This document shows positions 15,773 through 24,870 of a DNA stretch of 64,000 nt, piece by piece. Origin of the DNA: Oscillibacter valericigenes Sjm18-20 (GTDB taxonomy: Bacteria > Bacillota > Clostridia > Oscillospirales > Oscillospiraceae); contig AP012044.1 of the NCBI GenBank assembly GCA_000283575.1, positions 1,550,001 to 1,614,000 on the forward strand. The letters run 5' to 3'. The notes under the pieces are model-generated. The model saw nothing but the letters and a program-made list of their open reading frames with translations. It ran no database searches and was not told the DNA's origin. The translations under genes were made by a program, and so were the position numbers. How positions within the stretch are numbered: the stretch's first letter is position 1; every line of letters starts with the position of its first letter.

Positions 15773-16915
15773 ATGGATTTTCATCTGTCAAACGAGCAGT
15801 TGATGCTTCGTAAGATGTACCGCGAGTTCGCCGAGACCGAAGTAAAGCCTCTGGCCGAGGAAATCGACGAAGAAGAGCGCTTCCCTATGGAGACTGTGGA
15901 AAAGATGGCCAAGCTGGGCATGATGGGTATTTACTTCCCGAAGGAATATGGCGGCGCGGGCGGTGACGTTCTCTCTTACGCCATGTGCGTGGAGGAGCTG
16001 GCCAAAGTTTGCGGCACTACGGCTGTTGTTGTCTCTGCCCACACTTCTTTGTGCTGCGCTCCCATTTTTGAGCATGGCACCGAGGAGCAGAAGCGCAAGT
16101 ATCTGCCTGACCTGCTTTCCGGCAAGAAGATCGGCGCGTTCGGTCTGACCGAGCCCGGTGCCGGCACGGATGCTTCCGGACAGCAGACTATCGCTGTTCT
16201 GGAGGGCGATCATTATGTTCTGAACGGAACGAAGTGCTTCATCACCAACGGCAACGTGGCCGACACCTTTGTGGTGTTCGCCATGACGGATAAGAAGGCT
16301 GGTAACCACGGCATTACCGCCTTCATTGTGGAGAAGGACTTCCCTGGTTTCTCTCAGGGCAAACACGAGAAGAAGATGGGTATTCACGGCAGTTCTACCT
16401 GCGATCTGATCTTTGAGGACTGCGTTGTTCCCAAGGAGAACCTGCTGGGCAAAGAGGGCAAGGGCTTTAAGGTCGCCATGCAGACTCTGGACGGCGGCCG
16501 CATCGGCATTGCAGCGCAGGCTCTGGGTTTGGCGGAGGGTGCCATTGACGAGGCTGTCAAGTATACCAAGGAGCGCGTCCAGTTCGGCAAGCGCCTGAGC
16601 CAGTTCCAAAACACCCAGTTCCAGCTGGCCGACATGCACTGCCGCACTCAGGCTGCGCAGCATCTGGTTTATGCTGCGGCAATGGGCAAGCAGAATCATG
16701 AGAATTACAGTGAAGCTTCGGCAATGGCAAAGCTATTTGCCGCTGAAACTGCTTCTGATGTGACTCGCCGCGCCGTACAGCTGTTCGGAGGCTATGGCTA
16801 CACCCGTGAGTATCCCGTGGAGCGCATGATGCGCGACGCGAAGATCACCGAGATCTATGAAGGTACTTCCGAGGCTCAGCGCATGGTCATTGCCAAGCAC
16901 ATGGGCGTGAAATAA
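15773..16915 (+). CDS. bcd: Butyryl-CoA dehydrogenase
   Basis: A 380-residue FAD enzyme that reduces crotonyl-CoA to butyryl-CoA, normally in a bifurcating complex with EtfAB that also reduces ferredoxin with NADH. It shows [14 protein letters not shown], the FAD-binding [15 protein letters not shown] and VQFGKRLSQFQ, and the catalytic base Glu363 in IYEGTSEAQ. It has no C-terminal extension, in contrast to the three-domain fusion at 4603 whose first domain is a close paralogue. Followed by etfB after 18 bases. Confidence 0.96.
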   Translation: MDFHLSNEQLMLRKMYREFAETEVKPLAEEIDEEERFPMETVEKMAKLGMMGIYFPKEYGGAGGDVLSYAMCVEELAKVCGTTAVVVSAHTSLCCAPIFEHGTEEQKRKYLPDLLSGKKIGAFGLTEPGAGTDASGQQTIAVLEGDHYVLNGTKCFITNGNVADTFVVFAMTDKKAGNHGITAFIVEKDFPGFSQGKHEKKMGIHGSSTCDLIFEDCVVPKENLLGKEGKGFKVAMQTLDGGRIGIAAQALGLAEGAIDEAVKYTKERVQFGKRLSQFQNTQFQLADMHCRTQAAQHLVYAAAMGKQNHENYSEASAMAKLFAAETASDVTRRAVQLFGGYGYTREYPVERMMRDAKITEIYEGTSEAQRMVIAKHMGVK

Positions 16916-16933
16916 ATAAGGAGGTAGAGAGTC

Positions 16934-17734
16934 ATGAAAATCATTGTAAGTGTAAAGCAGGTACCCGATACCTCCGGAAAGGTGGCGGTGAATCCGGATG
17001 GAACGCTGGACCGGGCGTCCATGCAGACCATCACCAACCCCGACGACCTGAACGCGGTGGAGGCCGCCCTGAAGCTGAAGGACGAGACGGGCTGCAAGGT
17101 CGTCGTGGTCACCATGGGTCCCCCTCCTGCGGCCGGGATGCTGCGGGAGATCATGGCCCGGGGCGCGGACGAGGGCGTTCTGGTCTCCGCCCGTGAGTTC
17201 GGCGGCAGCGATACATACGCCACTTCCCAGATCCTGGCCGCGGCTATCAGCCGCATCGGGGTGGAGAAGGACGACATCGTGATGTGCGGCCGTCAGGCCA
17301 TCGACGGCGACACCGCCCAGGTGGGCCCCCAGATCGCCGAGAAGCTGCACCTGCCCCAGGTGACTTACGCCGCCGACATTCAAAAGACCGGCGACACCAT
17401 CACCGTCAAGCGCATGCTGGAGGACGGCTACATGACCATCAAGGTCAAGACGCCGTGCCTTCTGACCTGCATTAAGGAGCTGAACACCCCCCGTTACATG
17501 AGCGTGGGCGGCATTTTCGAGGCTTATGGCAAGCCGCTTGCGACCTTCGATTACGAGACGCTGAAAAACGATCCCCTGATCGATCCCACCACCATCGGCC
17601 TGAAGGGTTCTCCCACCAATATTCTCACATCCTTCACGCCGCCCCAGAAGGGCGCGGGCATGATGCTGGAGGGCGCCGACAAAGCGAGCTGCGAGAAGCT
17701 GGCGGGGATTCTGACCGCCAAGCACATCATCTGA
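16934..17734 (+). CDS. etfB: Electron-transfer flavoprotein, beta subunit
   Basis: A 266-residue EtfB that forms with EtfA the flavin carrier which takes electrons from NADH and passes them to Bcd and ferredoxin. The start MKIIVSVKQVPDTS and the loop DTAQVGPQIAEKL (EtfB signature area) are present, as are LKTPC-like residues near 175. Ribosome site AAGGAGGTAGAGAG. It sits between bcd and etfA, as in clostridial bcd complexes. Confidence 0.95.
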   Translation: MKIIVSVKQVPDTSGKVAVNPDGTLDRASMQTITNPDDLNAVEAALKLKDETGCKVVVVTMGPPPAAGMLREIMARGADEGVLVSAREFGGSDTYATSQILAAAISRIGVEKDDIVMCGRQAIDGDTAQVGPQIAEKLHLPQVTYAADIQKTGDTITVKRMLEDGYMTIKVKTPCLLTCIKELNTPRYMSVGGIFEAYGKPLATFDYETLKNDPLIDPTTIGLKGSPTNILTSFTPPQKGAGMMLEGADKASCEKLAGILTAKHII

Positions 17735-17751
17735 GAAAGGGGTAATTGAAC

Positions 17752-18885
17752 ATGTCTTTTAACAATACGGATATCGCTGCTTTCAAGGATGTATGGGTGT
17801 TCTGCGAGCAGCGTCAGGGCAAGCTGATGCCCACCGATTTTGAGCTGATCTCCGAAGGACGGAAGCTGGCGGACGAGCTGGGCGTGGATCTGTGCGGCCT
17901 GCTGCTGGGCGACAAGGTCGAGGGTCTGGCCAAAGAGCTTGGCGGCTACGGCGCGGACAAGGTCTATGTCTGCGACAGCCCCATGTTGAAAAACTACACC
18001 ACCGGCGGCTACACCACGGCAATCTGCCAGGTGATCGAGGAGCTGAAGCCCGAGGTCATGCTGTTCGGCGCCACCAACATCGGCCGGGACCTGGGCCCCC
18101 GCTGCGCCGCCCGCCTGCACACCGGCCTTTGCGCGGACTGCACGCATCTGGACGTGGATATGCCCATCTACAAGGACTTTCTGCGGGAGGCGTCCACTCT
18201 TGCCCCGGAGAAGATCGACGGATTGAACACCGCCGTGGTTCTGGGCGAGAAGCACGACGTGTCCCGGGACCTGAAGATGACCCGCCCTGCGTTCGGCGGC
18301 CATCTGATGGCCTCCATCATCTGCCCGAGGTTCCGTCCCGCCATGGCGACGGTGCGTCCGGGCGTGATGAAGAAGAATCCTTTCGACCAGGCCAAGGCGG
18401 ATGCCTGTGAGATCGTGAAGCCCGCCTTCACAGTGACCGAAGATGACGTCCAGACCGAGGTGGTCGAGGTCGTCAAGGCCGCGAAGAAGCTGGTGGATCT
18501 GATCGGCGCGGACTTCATCGTCTCCGTCGGCCGCGGCATCAGCAAGGATGTTGCTGGCGGTATCAAGCTGGCGGAAGAGCTGGCAGCCGAGCTGGGCGGC
18601 GTTGTGGGCGGCTCCCGCGCCACCATCGACTCCGGGTGGCTGTCCGCGGACCATCAGGTGGGCCAGACGGGCAAGACCGTCCATCCGAAGGTGTACGTCG
18701 CTCTGGGCATTTCCGGCGCCATCCAGCACAAGGCCGGCATGCAGGATTCCGAGTGCATCATCGCGGTGAACAAGAACGACACCGCCCCCATCTTTGAGAT
18801 CGCCGACTACGGCATCTGCGGCGACCTCTTCAAGGTTACCCCCATGCTCACCGAGGCCATTAGAGCCGCCAAGGCCGCAAAGTAA
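17752..18885 (+). CDS. etfA: Electron-transfer flavoprotein, alpha subunit
   Basis: A 377-residue EtfA with an N-terminal alpha/beta domain and the C-terminal FAD domain. The FAD-binding signatures are [41 protein letters not shown] and DYGICGD. The start is placed at the ATG 8 bases after AAAGGGGT; a TTG two codons earlier is less likely. It closes the crt operon and is followed by a strong terminator. Its FAD domain provides the internal comparison showing that the fusion at 4603 carries an EtfA domain. Confidence 0.95.
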   Translation: MSFNNTDIAAFKDVWVFCEQRQGKLMPTDFELISEGRKLADELGVDLCGLLLGDKVEGLAKELGGYGADKVYVCDSPMLKNYTTGGYTTAICQVIEELKPEVMLFGATNIGRDLGPRCAARLHTGLCADCTHLDVDMPIYKDFLREASTLAPEKIDGLNTAVVLGEKHDVSRDLKMTRPAFGGHLMASIICPRFRPAMATVRPGVMKKNPFDQAKADACEIVKPAFTVTEDDVQTEVVEVVKAAKKLVDLIGADFIVSVGRGISKDVAGGIKLAEELAAELGGVVGGSRATIDSGWLSADHQVGQTGKTVHPKVYVALGISGAIQHKAGMQDSECIIAVNKNDTAPIFEIADYGICGDLFKVTPMLTEAIRAAKAAK

Positions 18886-18903
18886 GGAAAATTCTATAAA
18901 ATG

Positions 18904-18943
18904 AAAAAGTCCCCGCCATCTTTTCGGATGGCGGGGACTTTTT
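18904..18943 (+). terminator. Terminator of the butyryl-CoA operon
   Basis: A 17-bp stem, AAAAAGTCCCCGCCATC with GATGGCGGGGACTTTTT, around a TTTTCG loop. The A and T arms make it work in both directions. Confidence 0.95.
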
Positions 18944-19476
18944 CATTGTGGAGCTGGTTTTGACGGAGTACACTCCCGTAGTGGGAATACCTTTCCGCAA
19001 TATTGGTGTACCCCCGATGGCTGGTATTGCTCATGACAACCACACAGGTGCAGTGCACAATGAAATTTAATGTTGAAAATATGGGGCTCAACTTCCACTG
19101 TGGCTCAGAGTAGATTCCCGTTGCCTGAAGCTTTTGTACATCAGACAGCTTTCGCCGTGGTGCAGTCGATGTTGAGGCCGGGCTGGGCGTTGTAAATGGA
19201 GACATTGAAGCCGGCACTACTGCCGTGATCCTCCCCCGAATCGCCTCCATCTTCACCTACCCATTATCAGATTAGTCTCAAAAATGGGTGCGACTTGATA
19301 GAGAACGCGATTCTGCATCGAGTGTTCTCAAATGCGGCTTCGACCACTGTGAGACGCTCGACGAAAGAGGCTCACAGTGCTATAATATCAGCAATCGCCG
19401 CGCTATGCGTCAAAGTACCGAGATTCAGGCAGAGTGGTCTCTGCCCCCATATGCGGTATTGCACATGTAGAATCGA
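18944..19476. other. Gene-poor stretch with coding relics
   Basis: Between the etfA terminator and the next gene there is no intact gene. Short conserved-looking peptide segments occur on the minus strand (for example SHRGYTNIAERY near 18975-19030 and the nuclease relic at 19141-19258). None is in a complete reading frame. Confidence 0.5.
19141..19258 (-). pseudogene. C-terminal relic of a DNA/RNA non-specific endonuclease
   Basis: The minus-strand frame ending at the TGA of 19141-19143 reads GEDHGSSAGFNVSIYNAQPG and then L-N-I-D. It resembles the end of secreted non-specific nucleases (pattern FNV-x-x-YN-x-QPG-x-x-I-D-Y). No upstream catalytic portion follows in frame. It appears to be a decayed fragment. 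The match is from memory of the family, so confidence is limited. Confidence 0.4.
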
Positions 19477-19542
19477 ATGATGGGAGACAGGAAAACTGGA
19501 TTGCCGTGGCTGCGGTACGACTTTGAGAGGGGAGCTGAATTG

Positions 19543-19977
19543 ATGACAGAGAGCTTTGCGGAGATTCGAAAAATCTATGCGGACTATCTGGAGAAGACGG
19601 TTTGGCTGAACGAGAACAGAAAGCTGGGCGAGGGCATCTTTGGTACGGCCGGACCTAAGACTGATCCATGTCACGGCATTTTCGCGGACGCATTGAAGAT
19701 TAAACTGGATGCGGCGGCGCAGGGAGGCCTATCCTCCGCCGGGGCGCGGGAAATCCTGAAGTACATGATTGAAACGCCGGTGGAGCAGGAAAATAACCAG
19801 CTGGCCTATTGGATGTTGTTGGCTGTCCACGGTTATATGCTGTCGCTGGCGGAGACACTGGATCCCAGTGACGCCAAAATACTACTGGAGCTTTATGGGC
19901 GGCTCTATCCCAAACGTCAGTGGCTGCCGGTGCAAAAGAGACTGGCCGATGTTTTAAGAGTGCGGGGAAAGGGATAA
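19543..19977 (+). CDS. Hypothetical soluble helical protein
   Basis: A 144-residue protein started at the ATG preceded by GAGAGGGGA; an earlier in-frame ATG at 19477 lacks a ribosome site. The composition is soluble and mainly helical, with a central hydrophobic helix containing NNQLAYWMLLAVHGYMLSLA and a basic end (PKRQWLPVQKRLADVL). No catalytic motif or named domain is recognisable. It stands alone. Proteins of this kind are widespread, uncharacterised single genes in Oscillospiraceae, but that statement is from general impression. Confidence 0.6.
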   Translation: MTESFAEIRKIYADYLEKTVWLNENRKLGEGIFGTAGPKTDPCHGIFADALKIKLDAAAQGGLSSAGAREILKYMIETPVEQENNQLAYWMLLAVHGYMLSLAETLDPSDAKILLELYGRLYPKRQWLPVQKRLADVLRVRGKG

Positions 19978-20126
19978 ATTCGGATATTCCGAAATACTTT
20001 CGGATAACGTTCTATGCCTCCTGCGGGGAAAGCTGCAAAGGACAGATAAAAGCTTCAATTCCACAGAAGAATCAGCCTTTAAGATTTGCGCAGTGGATGT
20101 ACCCCATCGCCTCGGCAAGATTCATG

Positions 20127-20633
20127 TTATCGCCTGATTTCTGCAACGCAGCGGCATTTTACCATGAGGCTCAGTACGATGAACTGGACCGGTCCTGAAA
20201 CCGTACACTGCAAAATCCGCGTCAAAAAAAGTACATGGTAGGAGACGCCGTATAAAATAGAAATCCACAGGGTGTTTAGCAGCAGGCTCAATGCCAGCTG
20301 GCTGAAGACAACGGATCCCAGAATGCGCTGAACGTTTTGCTTTTTATGCAGAAACAATCCGAAGATGATGCCGGTCAGAAACGCCGTCAGGGTAAAGCCC
20401 GGGAAATACGCGCCGATGGGAAACAAAATCGCGCCCAGAAAATCGCCCAGCGCCGCAACGGAACCCGCTTGCAGCGGGCCAAACAGAATTGCCGCTGCCG
20501 CCACAGGCACAAAGCTGAAGCCGATCTTTATATTCCATGCGGATATTGAGCAAAAGCGGGACAGGACAATCTCCATGGCGGTCAAAAGGCCCAGCATGAC
20601 GACGGTCCGAATATCAAACAGTTTCTTTCCCAT
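20127..20633 (-). CDS. folT: Folate-specific ECF transporter S component
   Basis: A 168-residue membrane protein with about six hydrophobic segments that binds folate and docks on the shared ECF energising module encoded elsewhere. The order of segments, the SRFCSI-x-x-W-N-I-K-I-G-F near residues 25-42, and the loop GDFLGAILFPIGAYFPGFTLTAFLTG match FolT. I chose the ATG directly after AAGGAGGAGG. That ribosome site is buried in a hairpin below a THF riboswitch, so expression is probably shut off when folate is ample. It lies next to the fhs-fchA-folD-focA operon, which also uses folate. Confidence 0.9.
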   Translation of the reverse strand: MGKKLFDIRTVVMLGLLTAMEIVLSRFCSISAWNIKIGFSFVPVAAAAILFGPLQAGSVAALGDFLGAILFPIGAYFPGFTLTAFLTGIIFGLFLHKKQNVQRILGSVVFSQLALSLLLNTLWISILYGVSYHVLFLTRILQCTVSGPVQFIVLSLMVKCRCVAEIRR

Positions 20634-20641
20634 GATAAAGC

Positions 20642-20677
20642 CTCCTCCTTTTGTGCCGTTTACCACAAAAGGAGGAG
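20642..20677 (-). promoter_or_regulatory. Hairpin that hides the folT ribosome binding site
   Basis: CTCCTCCTTTTGTG (20642-20655, plus strand) is the exact complement of CACAAAAGGAGGAG (20664-20677). In the mRNA the GGAGGAG ribosome site would be paired. With the riboswitch just upstream it forms the expression platform, acting on translation. Confidence 0.8.
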
Positions 20678-20691
20678 TTTTCCAGCTTAAG

Positions 20692-20799
20692 TGGCAGCGG
20701 ATGCGGGTACAGCAACGCGAAACGCCGAGGTTTCTTCGTCCGGCGACAACTTCCCATTCGCCGGCACTTGACGCGCTGTCCCTACTCTGTCTTTGCCAG
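20692..20799 (-). promoter_or_regulatory. Tetrahydrofolate (THF) riboswitch
   Basis: Read on the minus strand, the leader shows the order of conserved THF-riboswitch blocks: AGAGTAGG, GCGCGTCAAGTG, CGGCGAATGGGA, GTCGCCGGACGAAG, CGTTTCGCG and finally GCATCCGCTGCC. The last pairs with the 5' GGCA. These blocks are characteristic of the class found upstream of folT genes. It is followed at once by the hairpin covering the folT ribosome site. I did not run a covariance model. Confidence 0.85.
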
Positions 20800-20805
20800 T
20801 TTTAT

Positions 20806-21627
20806 TTAGTTTGCTTTGGACTTAATTTTCCGGTCAGATACCCAAATCAGAGCCGCAAAACCGCAGCCACCCAGCACATTGCCAAGGGTCACCGGAAGCA
20901 GGTTATGTACAAGGAAACCGCCCCAGGTCAGGACAGCGGTATTCAGTCCCGCCGCTTCTGCCAGCTCGGCGTATTTCGGCACCGACAGGGCGAACAGCCC
21001 CGCCGGGACGTAGTACATATTGGCCACGCAGTGCTCAAAACCGCAGAATACAAAAAAGCTGACAGGTACAAATGCGCCCACGGCTCTCCCCGCCACGCTT
21101 TTCGCGCACAGCGCACACATGACGCCTGCGCAGACCAGAATATTGCACAAAACGCCAAGTACCACCGCGCTGCCGAATGTCAGAGAACATTTTGCCGCGG
21201 CTATTTTGATAGTTGTTACCGCCAAGCCTCCGCCGGACAGGTTCATCTGCCCGCTGTAAGCACAGGCGGCCGACAATGCAATTGCTCCGACAAAGTTTCC
21301 AGCGTACACAATACACAGGTTCCGCAGCATGCCCCGCAGGCCGGTCCGCTTTGCGAGGACCGAGATGGTAATCAGACAATTCCCTGTGAACAGCTCCGCG
21401 CCCGTCAGAACCACGATGATCAGGCCAAAGGGAAACAGCATTCCGCAGATGATTTTTGCCGCGGATACATTTTCAACGGCATGGGACGCCGTATTGGTCA
21501 CGGCGCCGCCCATGCCGATCAGAAATCCCGCCAGGATTGCCAGCAGGAACAGCTTATACAGCGGCGCTTTTGCCTTGGTTGCACCGATGTCCGTATAGCT
21601 GTCCACAAATTCTCCGGGACTTAGCAT
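20806..21627 (-). CDS. Formate/nitrite channel (FNT family, FocA-like)
   Basis: A 273-residue pentameric channel subunit with six membrane segments. The FNT signatures are visible: KLFLLAILAGFLIGMGG near residues 24-40, LTGAELFTGNCL (about 72-83), VVYAGNF-like YAGNFVGA, and GFEHCVANMYYVP with the central conserved His. The ATG at 21627 overlaps the folD stop by ATGCTAA, so translation is coupled; longer frames upstream lie inside folD. Placement as the last gene of fhs-fchA-folD implies that it moves formate. Import or export is not determined by the sequence. Confidence 0.92.
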   Translation of the reverse strand: MLSPGEFVDSYTDIGATKAKAPLYKLFLLAILAGFLIGMGGAVTNTASHAVENVSAAKIICGMLFPFGLIIVVLTGAELFTGNCLITISVLAKRTGLRGMLRNLCIVYAGNFVGAIALSAACAYSGQMNLSGGGLAVTTIKIAAAKCSLTFGSAVVLGVLCNILVCAGVMCALCAKSVAGRAVGAFVPVSFFVFCGFEHCVANMYYVPAGLFALSVPKYAELAEAAGLNTAVLTWGGFLVHNLLPVTLGNVLGGCGFAALIWVSDRKIKSKAN

Positions 21628-22484
21628 ACTTCTTCCCCCAGCTGCTTTTCGGCAGCCTCCACCACATGCTTTGCCAGCACCGAGGAGGTTACGGTTCCGA
21701 CGCCACCGGGCACCGGCGTAATGGATGCCACAACAGACTCCACCCGGTCGAACCGGACATCCCCGCACAAATGGCCGCCTGCGTCCGTGTTGATTCCCAC
21801 GTCGATTACCGTCTGCCCGGGGGATACAAACGTCTCGTCCACTATGCCGGCTCTGCCCGCGGCCACAATCAGGATCTCCGCTTCACGGCACCGTGCTGCC
21901 AGATTTTCCGTCTTCGTATGGCACATCGTAACGGTCGCGTTCCGACTTTGGAGCATCATGGATACCGGCTTGCCCACCACCAGACTTCGCCCGATTACAG
22001 AGACCCGCTTTCCTTTCAGAACATAGCCGTAATGGTCCAGTATTTCGATACACGCCTGGGCCGTGCAGGGCGGAAAACCGGTCTGGCTTCCGGTAAATAC
22101 GCCGCACAAGGAGCCGCTGGTGATACAGTCAACGTCCTTTTCCGGAAGGAGTGCCCCACAGACAAGTCGTTCGTCAATCTGCTTTGGCAGCGGGCGAAAT
22201 AGCAGGCAGCCGTGAATTTTGCTGTCGTCGTTGATCTGCCTGATTGTTTTGAGCAGGCATTCCTGGGAGCAGTCCTCCGAGAGTACAAAACGGCGCACCT
22301 CGATACCTGCCGTCTCGCAGCGTTTTACGGCGCCGCGCTCATATGCCAGATCGCTGTCTCGCTGTCCCACGCGGACAATGGCCAGTGTCGGCATAATTCC
22401 GTTTTTTTTCAGACGCTTTACGCGCTTTGTCAACGCGTCGCTCAAGGCGGCTGCTACCGGCGCACCTTTCAAAATTTTCGCCAT
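21621..22484 (-). CDS. folD: Methylene-THF dehydrogenase / methenyl-THF cyclohydrolase
   Basis: A 287-residue bifunctional FolD interconverting methylene-, methenyl- and formyl-THF. The substrate region with Y-x-x-x-K is modified to YERGAVKRCE. The QLPLP-type motif appears as FRPLPKQI, and the NAD(P) loop VIGRSLVVGKPVSMML and the end P-V-P-G-G-V-G-T-V-T-S are clear. In most FolD the catalytic Lys lies in YVxxKxKA; here the Tyr and Lys are both kept. It starts two bases after the fchA stop and overlaps the formate channel gene. Confidence 0.93.
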   Translation of the reverse strand: MAKILKGAPVAAALSDALTKRVKRLKKNGIMPTLAIVRVGQRDSDLAYERGAVKRCETAGIEVRRFVLSEDCSQECLLKTIRQINDDSKIHGCLLFRPLPKQIDERLVCGALLPEKDVDCITSGSLCGVFTGSQTGFPPCTAQACIEILDHYGYVLKGKRVSVIGRSLVVGKPVSMMLQSRNATVTMCHTKTENLAARCREAEILIVAAGRAGIVDETFVSPGQTVIDVGINTDAGGHLCGDVRFDRVESVVASITPVPGGVGTVTSSVLAKHVVEAAEKQLGEEVC

Positions 22485-22486
22485 GG

Positions 22487-23119
22487 TTACTCCTTCCTAA
22501 GCAGACGGCGCGTAACTTCCCGCGCGATCCGTTCCGCCCTGCCGCCGTATGTGTGCAGCATCCCGTCCGCCTCTGATTCAAGCTTTGCTGCCTCGGCGCG
22601 GTCTTTTAAGGTCCTGGTGTTTACGTACACATTCAGACCAGCGCTCTCCAGCGCGGCGGCACAGCACAGCGCCCCGCAGCCCACGTCGGATATCAGCATG
22701 GTACTGCCTTTGTCAAGCATTTCCTCCAGCAGGCCGATGGCCCGGCAGCAGTACCGCATGATTTCAAGAGGCGCGGCGCAAGCACTGCGGGTTACCGCTT
22801 CCAGCGTCTTGTCCCGGTTCGGGTCTTCTTTCGGAGTGGAATACGCTTTTGCCAGCGGTTCAAACAGGGCCGCGTCTTCGTCCACCAGCTCCAGCAGCCG
22901 GGAGCGGACGGCTTCCCCTTCCGCCACCAAGTTTTGGACATCCGCTTCCACCGCCGCGTACTTTTTGCGCCCTAAGGTCAGGTTGCCCGCCATGGAGCAC
23001 AATGCCACCCCCAAAGCACCTGTCAGCGCCGCCGCGCCGCCGCCGCCGGGAACCGGCGCCCGGGAGGCCAGCGCCTCTGTAAAATTGGAACAGCTCTGTT
23101 CAGTCAGCTTTTCACTCAT
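22487..23119 (-). CDS. fchA: Methenyl-THF cyclohydrolase (FchA / cyclodeaminase family)
   Basis: A 210-residue, mostly helical enzyme of the formiminotransferase-cyclodeaminase C-terminal family, acting as methenyl-THF cyclohydrolase. Family features are SRAPVPGGGGAAALTGALG near the start, LTLGRKKY and a long helix with LVDEDAALF. It sits between fhs and folD, where a cyclohydrolase completes formate to methylene-THF. FolD usually has this activity as well, so the two may serve opposite directions or conditions. Ribosome site GGAGAAG. Confidence 0.9.
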   Translation of the reverse strand: MSEKLTEQSCSNFTEALASRAPVPGGGGAAALTGALGVALCSMAGNLTLGRKKYAAVEADVQNLVAEGEAVRSRLLELVDEDAALFEPLAKAYSTPKEDPNRDKTLEAVTRSACAAPLEIMRYCCRAIGLLEEMLDKGSTMLISDVGCGALCCAAALESAGLNVYVNTRTLKDRAEAAKLESEADGMLHTYGGRAERIAREVTRRLLRKE

Positions 23120-23199
23120 TTTTCTTCTCCATTTTTTATTGAGGAAATCGGCAAGCCCGCGCAGTCAGCGGGCGCGGGCCTGCCGTGAAGGGAGCGGGC

Positions 23200-24870
23200 T
23201 CAGAACAACCCTGAGATCCGGCCATTTTCGTCCACGTCGATCTTTTCGGCGGCGGGGATCTTAGGCAGGCCCGGCATGGTCATGATGTCGCCAGTCAGCG
23301 CCACCAGGAATCCCGCCCCGGCGGAAACCTTCAGATTCCGTACCGTGATGCGGAAATTCCGGGGGGCGCCCAGCAGCGCGGCATTGTCGGAAAAAGAATA
23401 CTGGGTCTTGGCCATGCAGACAGGCAGCTTGTCATAGCCCAAGTCCGTGAGCTGTTTGAGCTGCTTTTTGGCGCCGGAGGTCAGATCCACGCCGTCGGCG
23501 TGATAGATCTTCGTCGCGATGGCGTCCAGCTTGTCCTCAATGGAGCTTTCCGCATCATAGCAGTACCGGAAATCATTCGGCTGCCCGCACAGGCGCAGAA
23601 CCTCATTGGCAAGTTCGATTCCGCCTGCGCCGCCCTTTGCCCAAACCTCACTGAGAGCCACATTCACACCCAACTCCCGGCACTTGTCCTCAACCAGTTT
23701 CAGCTCGGCGGGGGTGTCGGTGGGGAATGCGTTGATGGCCACCACACAGGGCAGGCCGTACACCTGCGTCATATTCTCCACATGCTGGAGCAGATTGGGC
23801 AGGCCTCTCTCCAGAGCCGGAAGGTTCTCCTGGCCAAGATCCGCCTTGGCCACGCCGCCGTGGTGCTTCAGCGCGCGCACCGTCGCCACCACCACCACCG
23901 CGCTGGGGGCGAAGCCGCCAGCCCGGCACTTGATGTCCAAAAATTTTTCCGCGCCCAGGTCCGCGCCGAAACCGGCCTCCGTCACCACGTAGTCCCCCAG
24001 CTTCAATCCGGTTTCTGTTGCGGAGATGGAGTTGCAGCCGTGGGCAATGTTGGCAAAGGGGCCGCCGTGGATCAGGGCGGGAGTGTGCTCCAGCGTCTGT
24101 ACCAGATTCGGCTTAATGGTGTCTTTCAGCAGCGCGGCCATGGCGCCCTGCGCGTGGAGGTCCGCCGCCGTCACGGGCTTGTCGTCCCTCGTGTATCCAA
24201 CCACCATTCTGGAAAGCCGCGCTTTCAAATCGCTCAGGCTGGTGGCCAGGCACAGTACCGCCATGATCTCCGAGGCCACGGTTATGTCGAAGCCATCCTC
24301 ACGGGGGACACCGTTGGCTTTGCCCCCAAGACCGCACACGATATTACGAAGCTGGCGGTCGTTCATGTCCACACAGCGCTTCCAGACGATTTTACGGGTG
24401 TCAATATTGAGAGTATTGCCCTGCTGAATATGGTTGTCCAGCATGGCCGCGAGCAGGTTGTTGGCTGCTCCGATGGCGTGAAAGTCTCCGGTGAAATGCA
24501 GATTGATGTCCTCCATGGGAACCACCTGGGCATAGCCACCGCCGGCCGCGCCGCCCTTTACGCCGAACACCGGCCCCAAACTGGGCTCACGCAGGCACAA
24601 AACAGTCCTTTTTCCGAGCTGGCTCAGGGCGTCCGCCAGCCCCACGCTGGTGGTGGTCTTTCCCTCTCCGGCCGGCGTCGGATTGATGGCTGTCACCAAA
24701 ATCAACTTGCCTTTACGGGGAACATCCCGCAGCGTGTGAATATCCAGCTTGGCCTTGGTTCTGCCATAGGGTTCCAGCGCGTTCTCACTTACTCCCAGTT
24801 TCGCGGCGATCTCCCCGATGGGCAGCATCTTTGCTTCCTGCGCGATCTCAATGTCGGTCTTATAGTTCAT
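23200..24870 (-). CDS. fhs: Formate-tetrahydrofolate ligase
   Basis: Makes 10-formyl-THF from formate, ATP and THF. The 556-residue protein matches the usual length. The ATP loop [18 protein letters not shown], the FTGDFHAIG segment and the C-terminal [20 protein letters not shown] are diagnostic. I start at the ATG after CAGGAGG; the longer frame adds 29 residues that are absent in homologues. It leads the operon fhs-fchA-folD-focA and is divergent from the cupin/PocR histidine kinase at 25207. It can serve purine synthesis or formate assimilation, or run backwards to gain ATP from formyl-THF. Confidence 0.97.
   Translation of the reverse strand: MNYKTDIEIAQEAKMLPIGEIAAKLGVSENALEPYGRTKAKLDIHTLRDVPRKGKLILVTAINPTPAGEGKTTTSVGLADALSQLGKRTVLCLREPSLGPVFGVKGGAAGGGYAQVVPMEDINLHFTGDFHAIGAANNLLAAMLDNHIQQGNTLNIDTRKIVWKRCVDMNDRQLRNIVCGLGGKANGVPREDGFDITVASEIMAVLCLATSLSDLKARLSRMVVGYTRDDKPVTAADLHAQGAMAALLKDTIKPNLVQTLEHTPALIHGGPFANIAHGCNSISATETGLKLGDYVVTEAGFGADLGAEKFLDIKCRAGGFAPSAVVVVATVRALKHHGGVAKADLGQENLPALERGLPNLLQHVENMTQVYGLPCVVAINAFPTDTPAELKLVEDKCRELGVNVALSEVWAKGGAGGIELANEVLRLCGQPNDFRYCYDAESSIEDKLDAIATKIYHADGVDLTSGAKKQLKQLTDLGYDKLPVCMAKTQYSFSDNAALLGAPRNFRITVRNLKVSAGAGFLVALTGDIMTMPGLPKIPAAEKIDVDENGRISGLF

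Noticed and set aside
17551-18729. A 392-codon minus-strand frame opposite etfA
   Set aside because: Antisense shadow of a clear etfA gene.
18894-19256. A 120-codon minus-strand frame after etfA as a real gene
   Set aside because: It begins inside a nuclease relic in another frame and runs into the etfA terminator; treated as decayed DNA.
20365-21624. A 419-codon plus-strand frame
   Set aside because: Antisense to folT, its riboswitch and the formate channel; no domain features.
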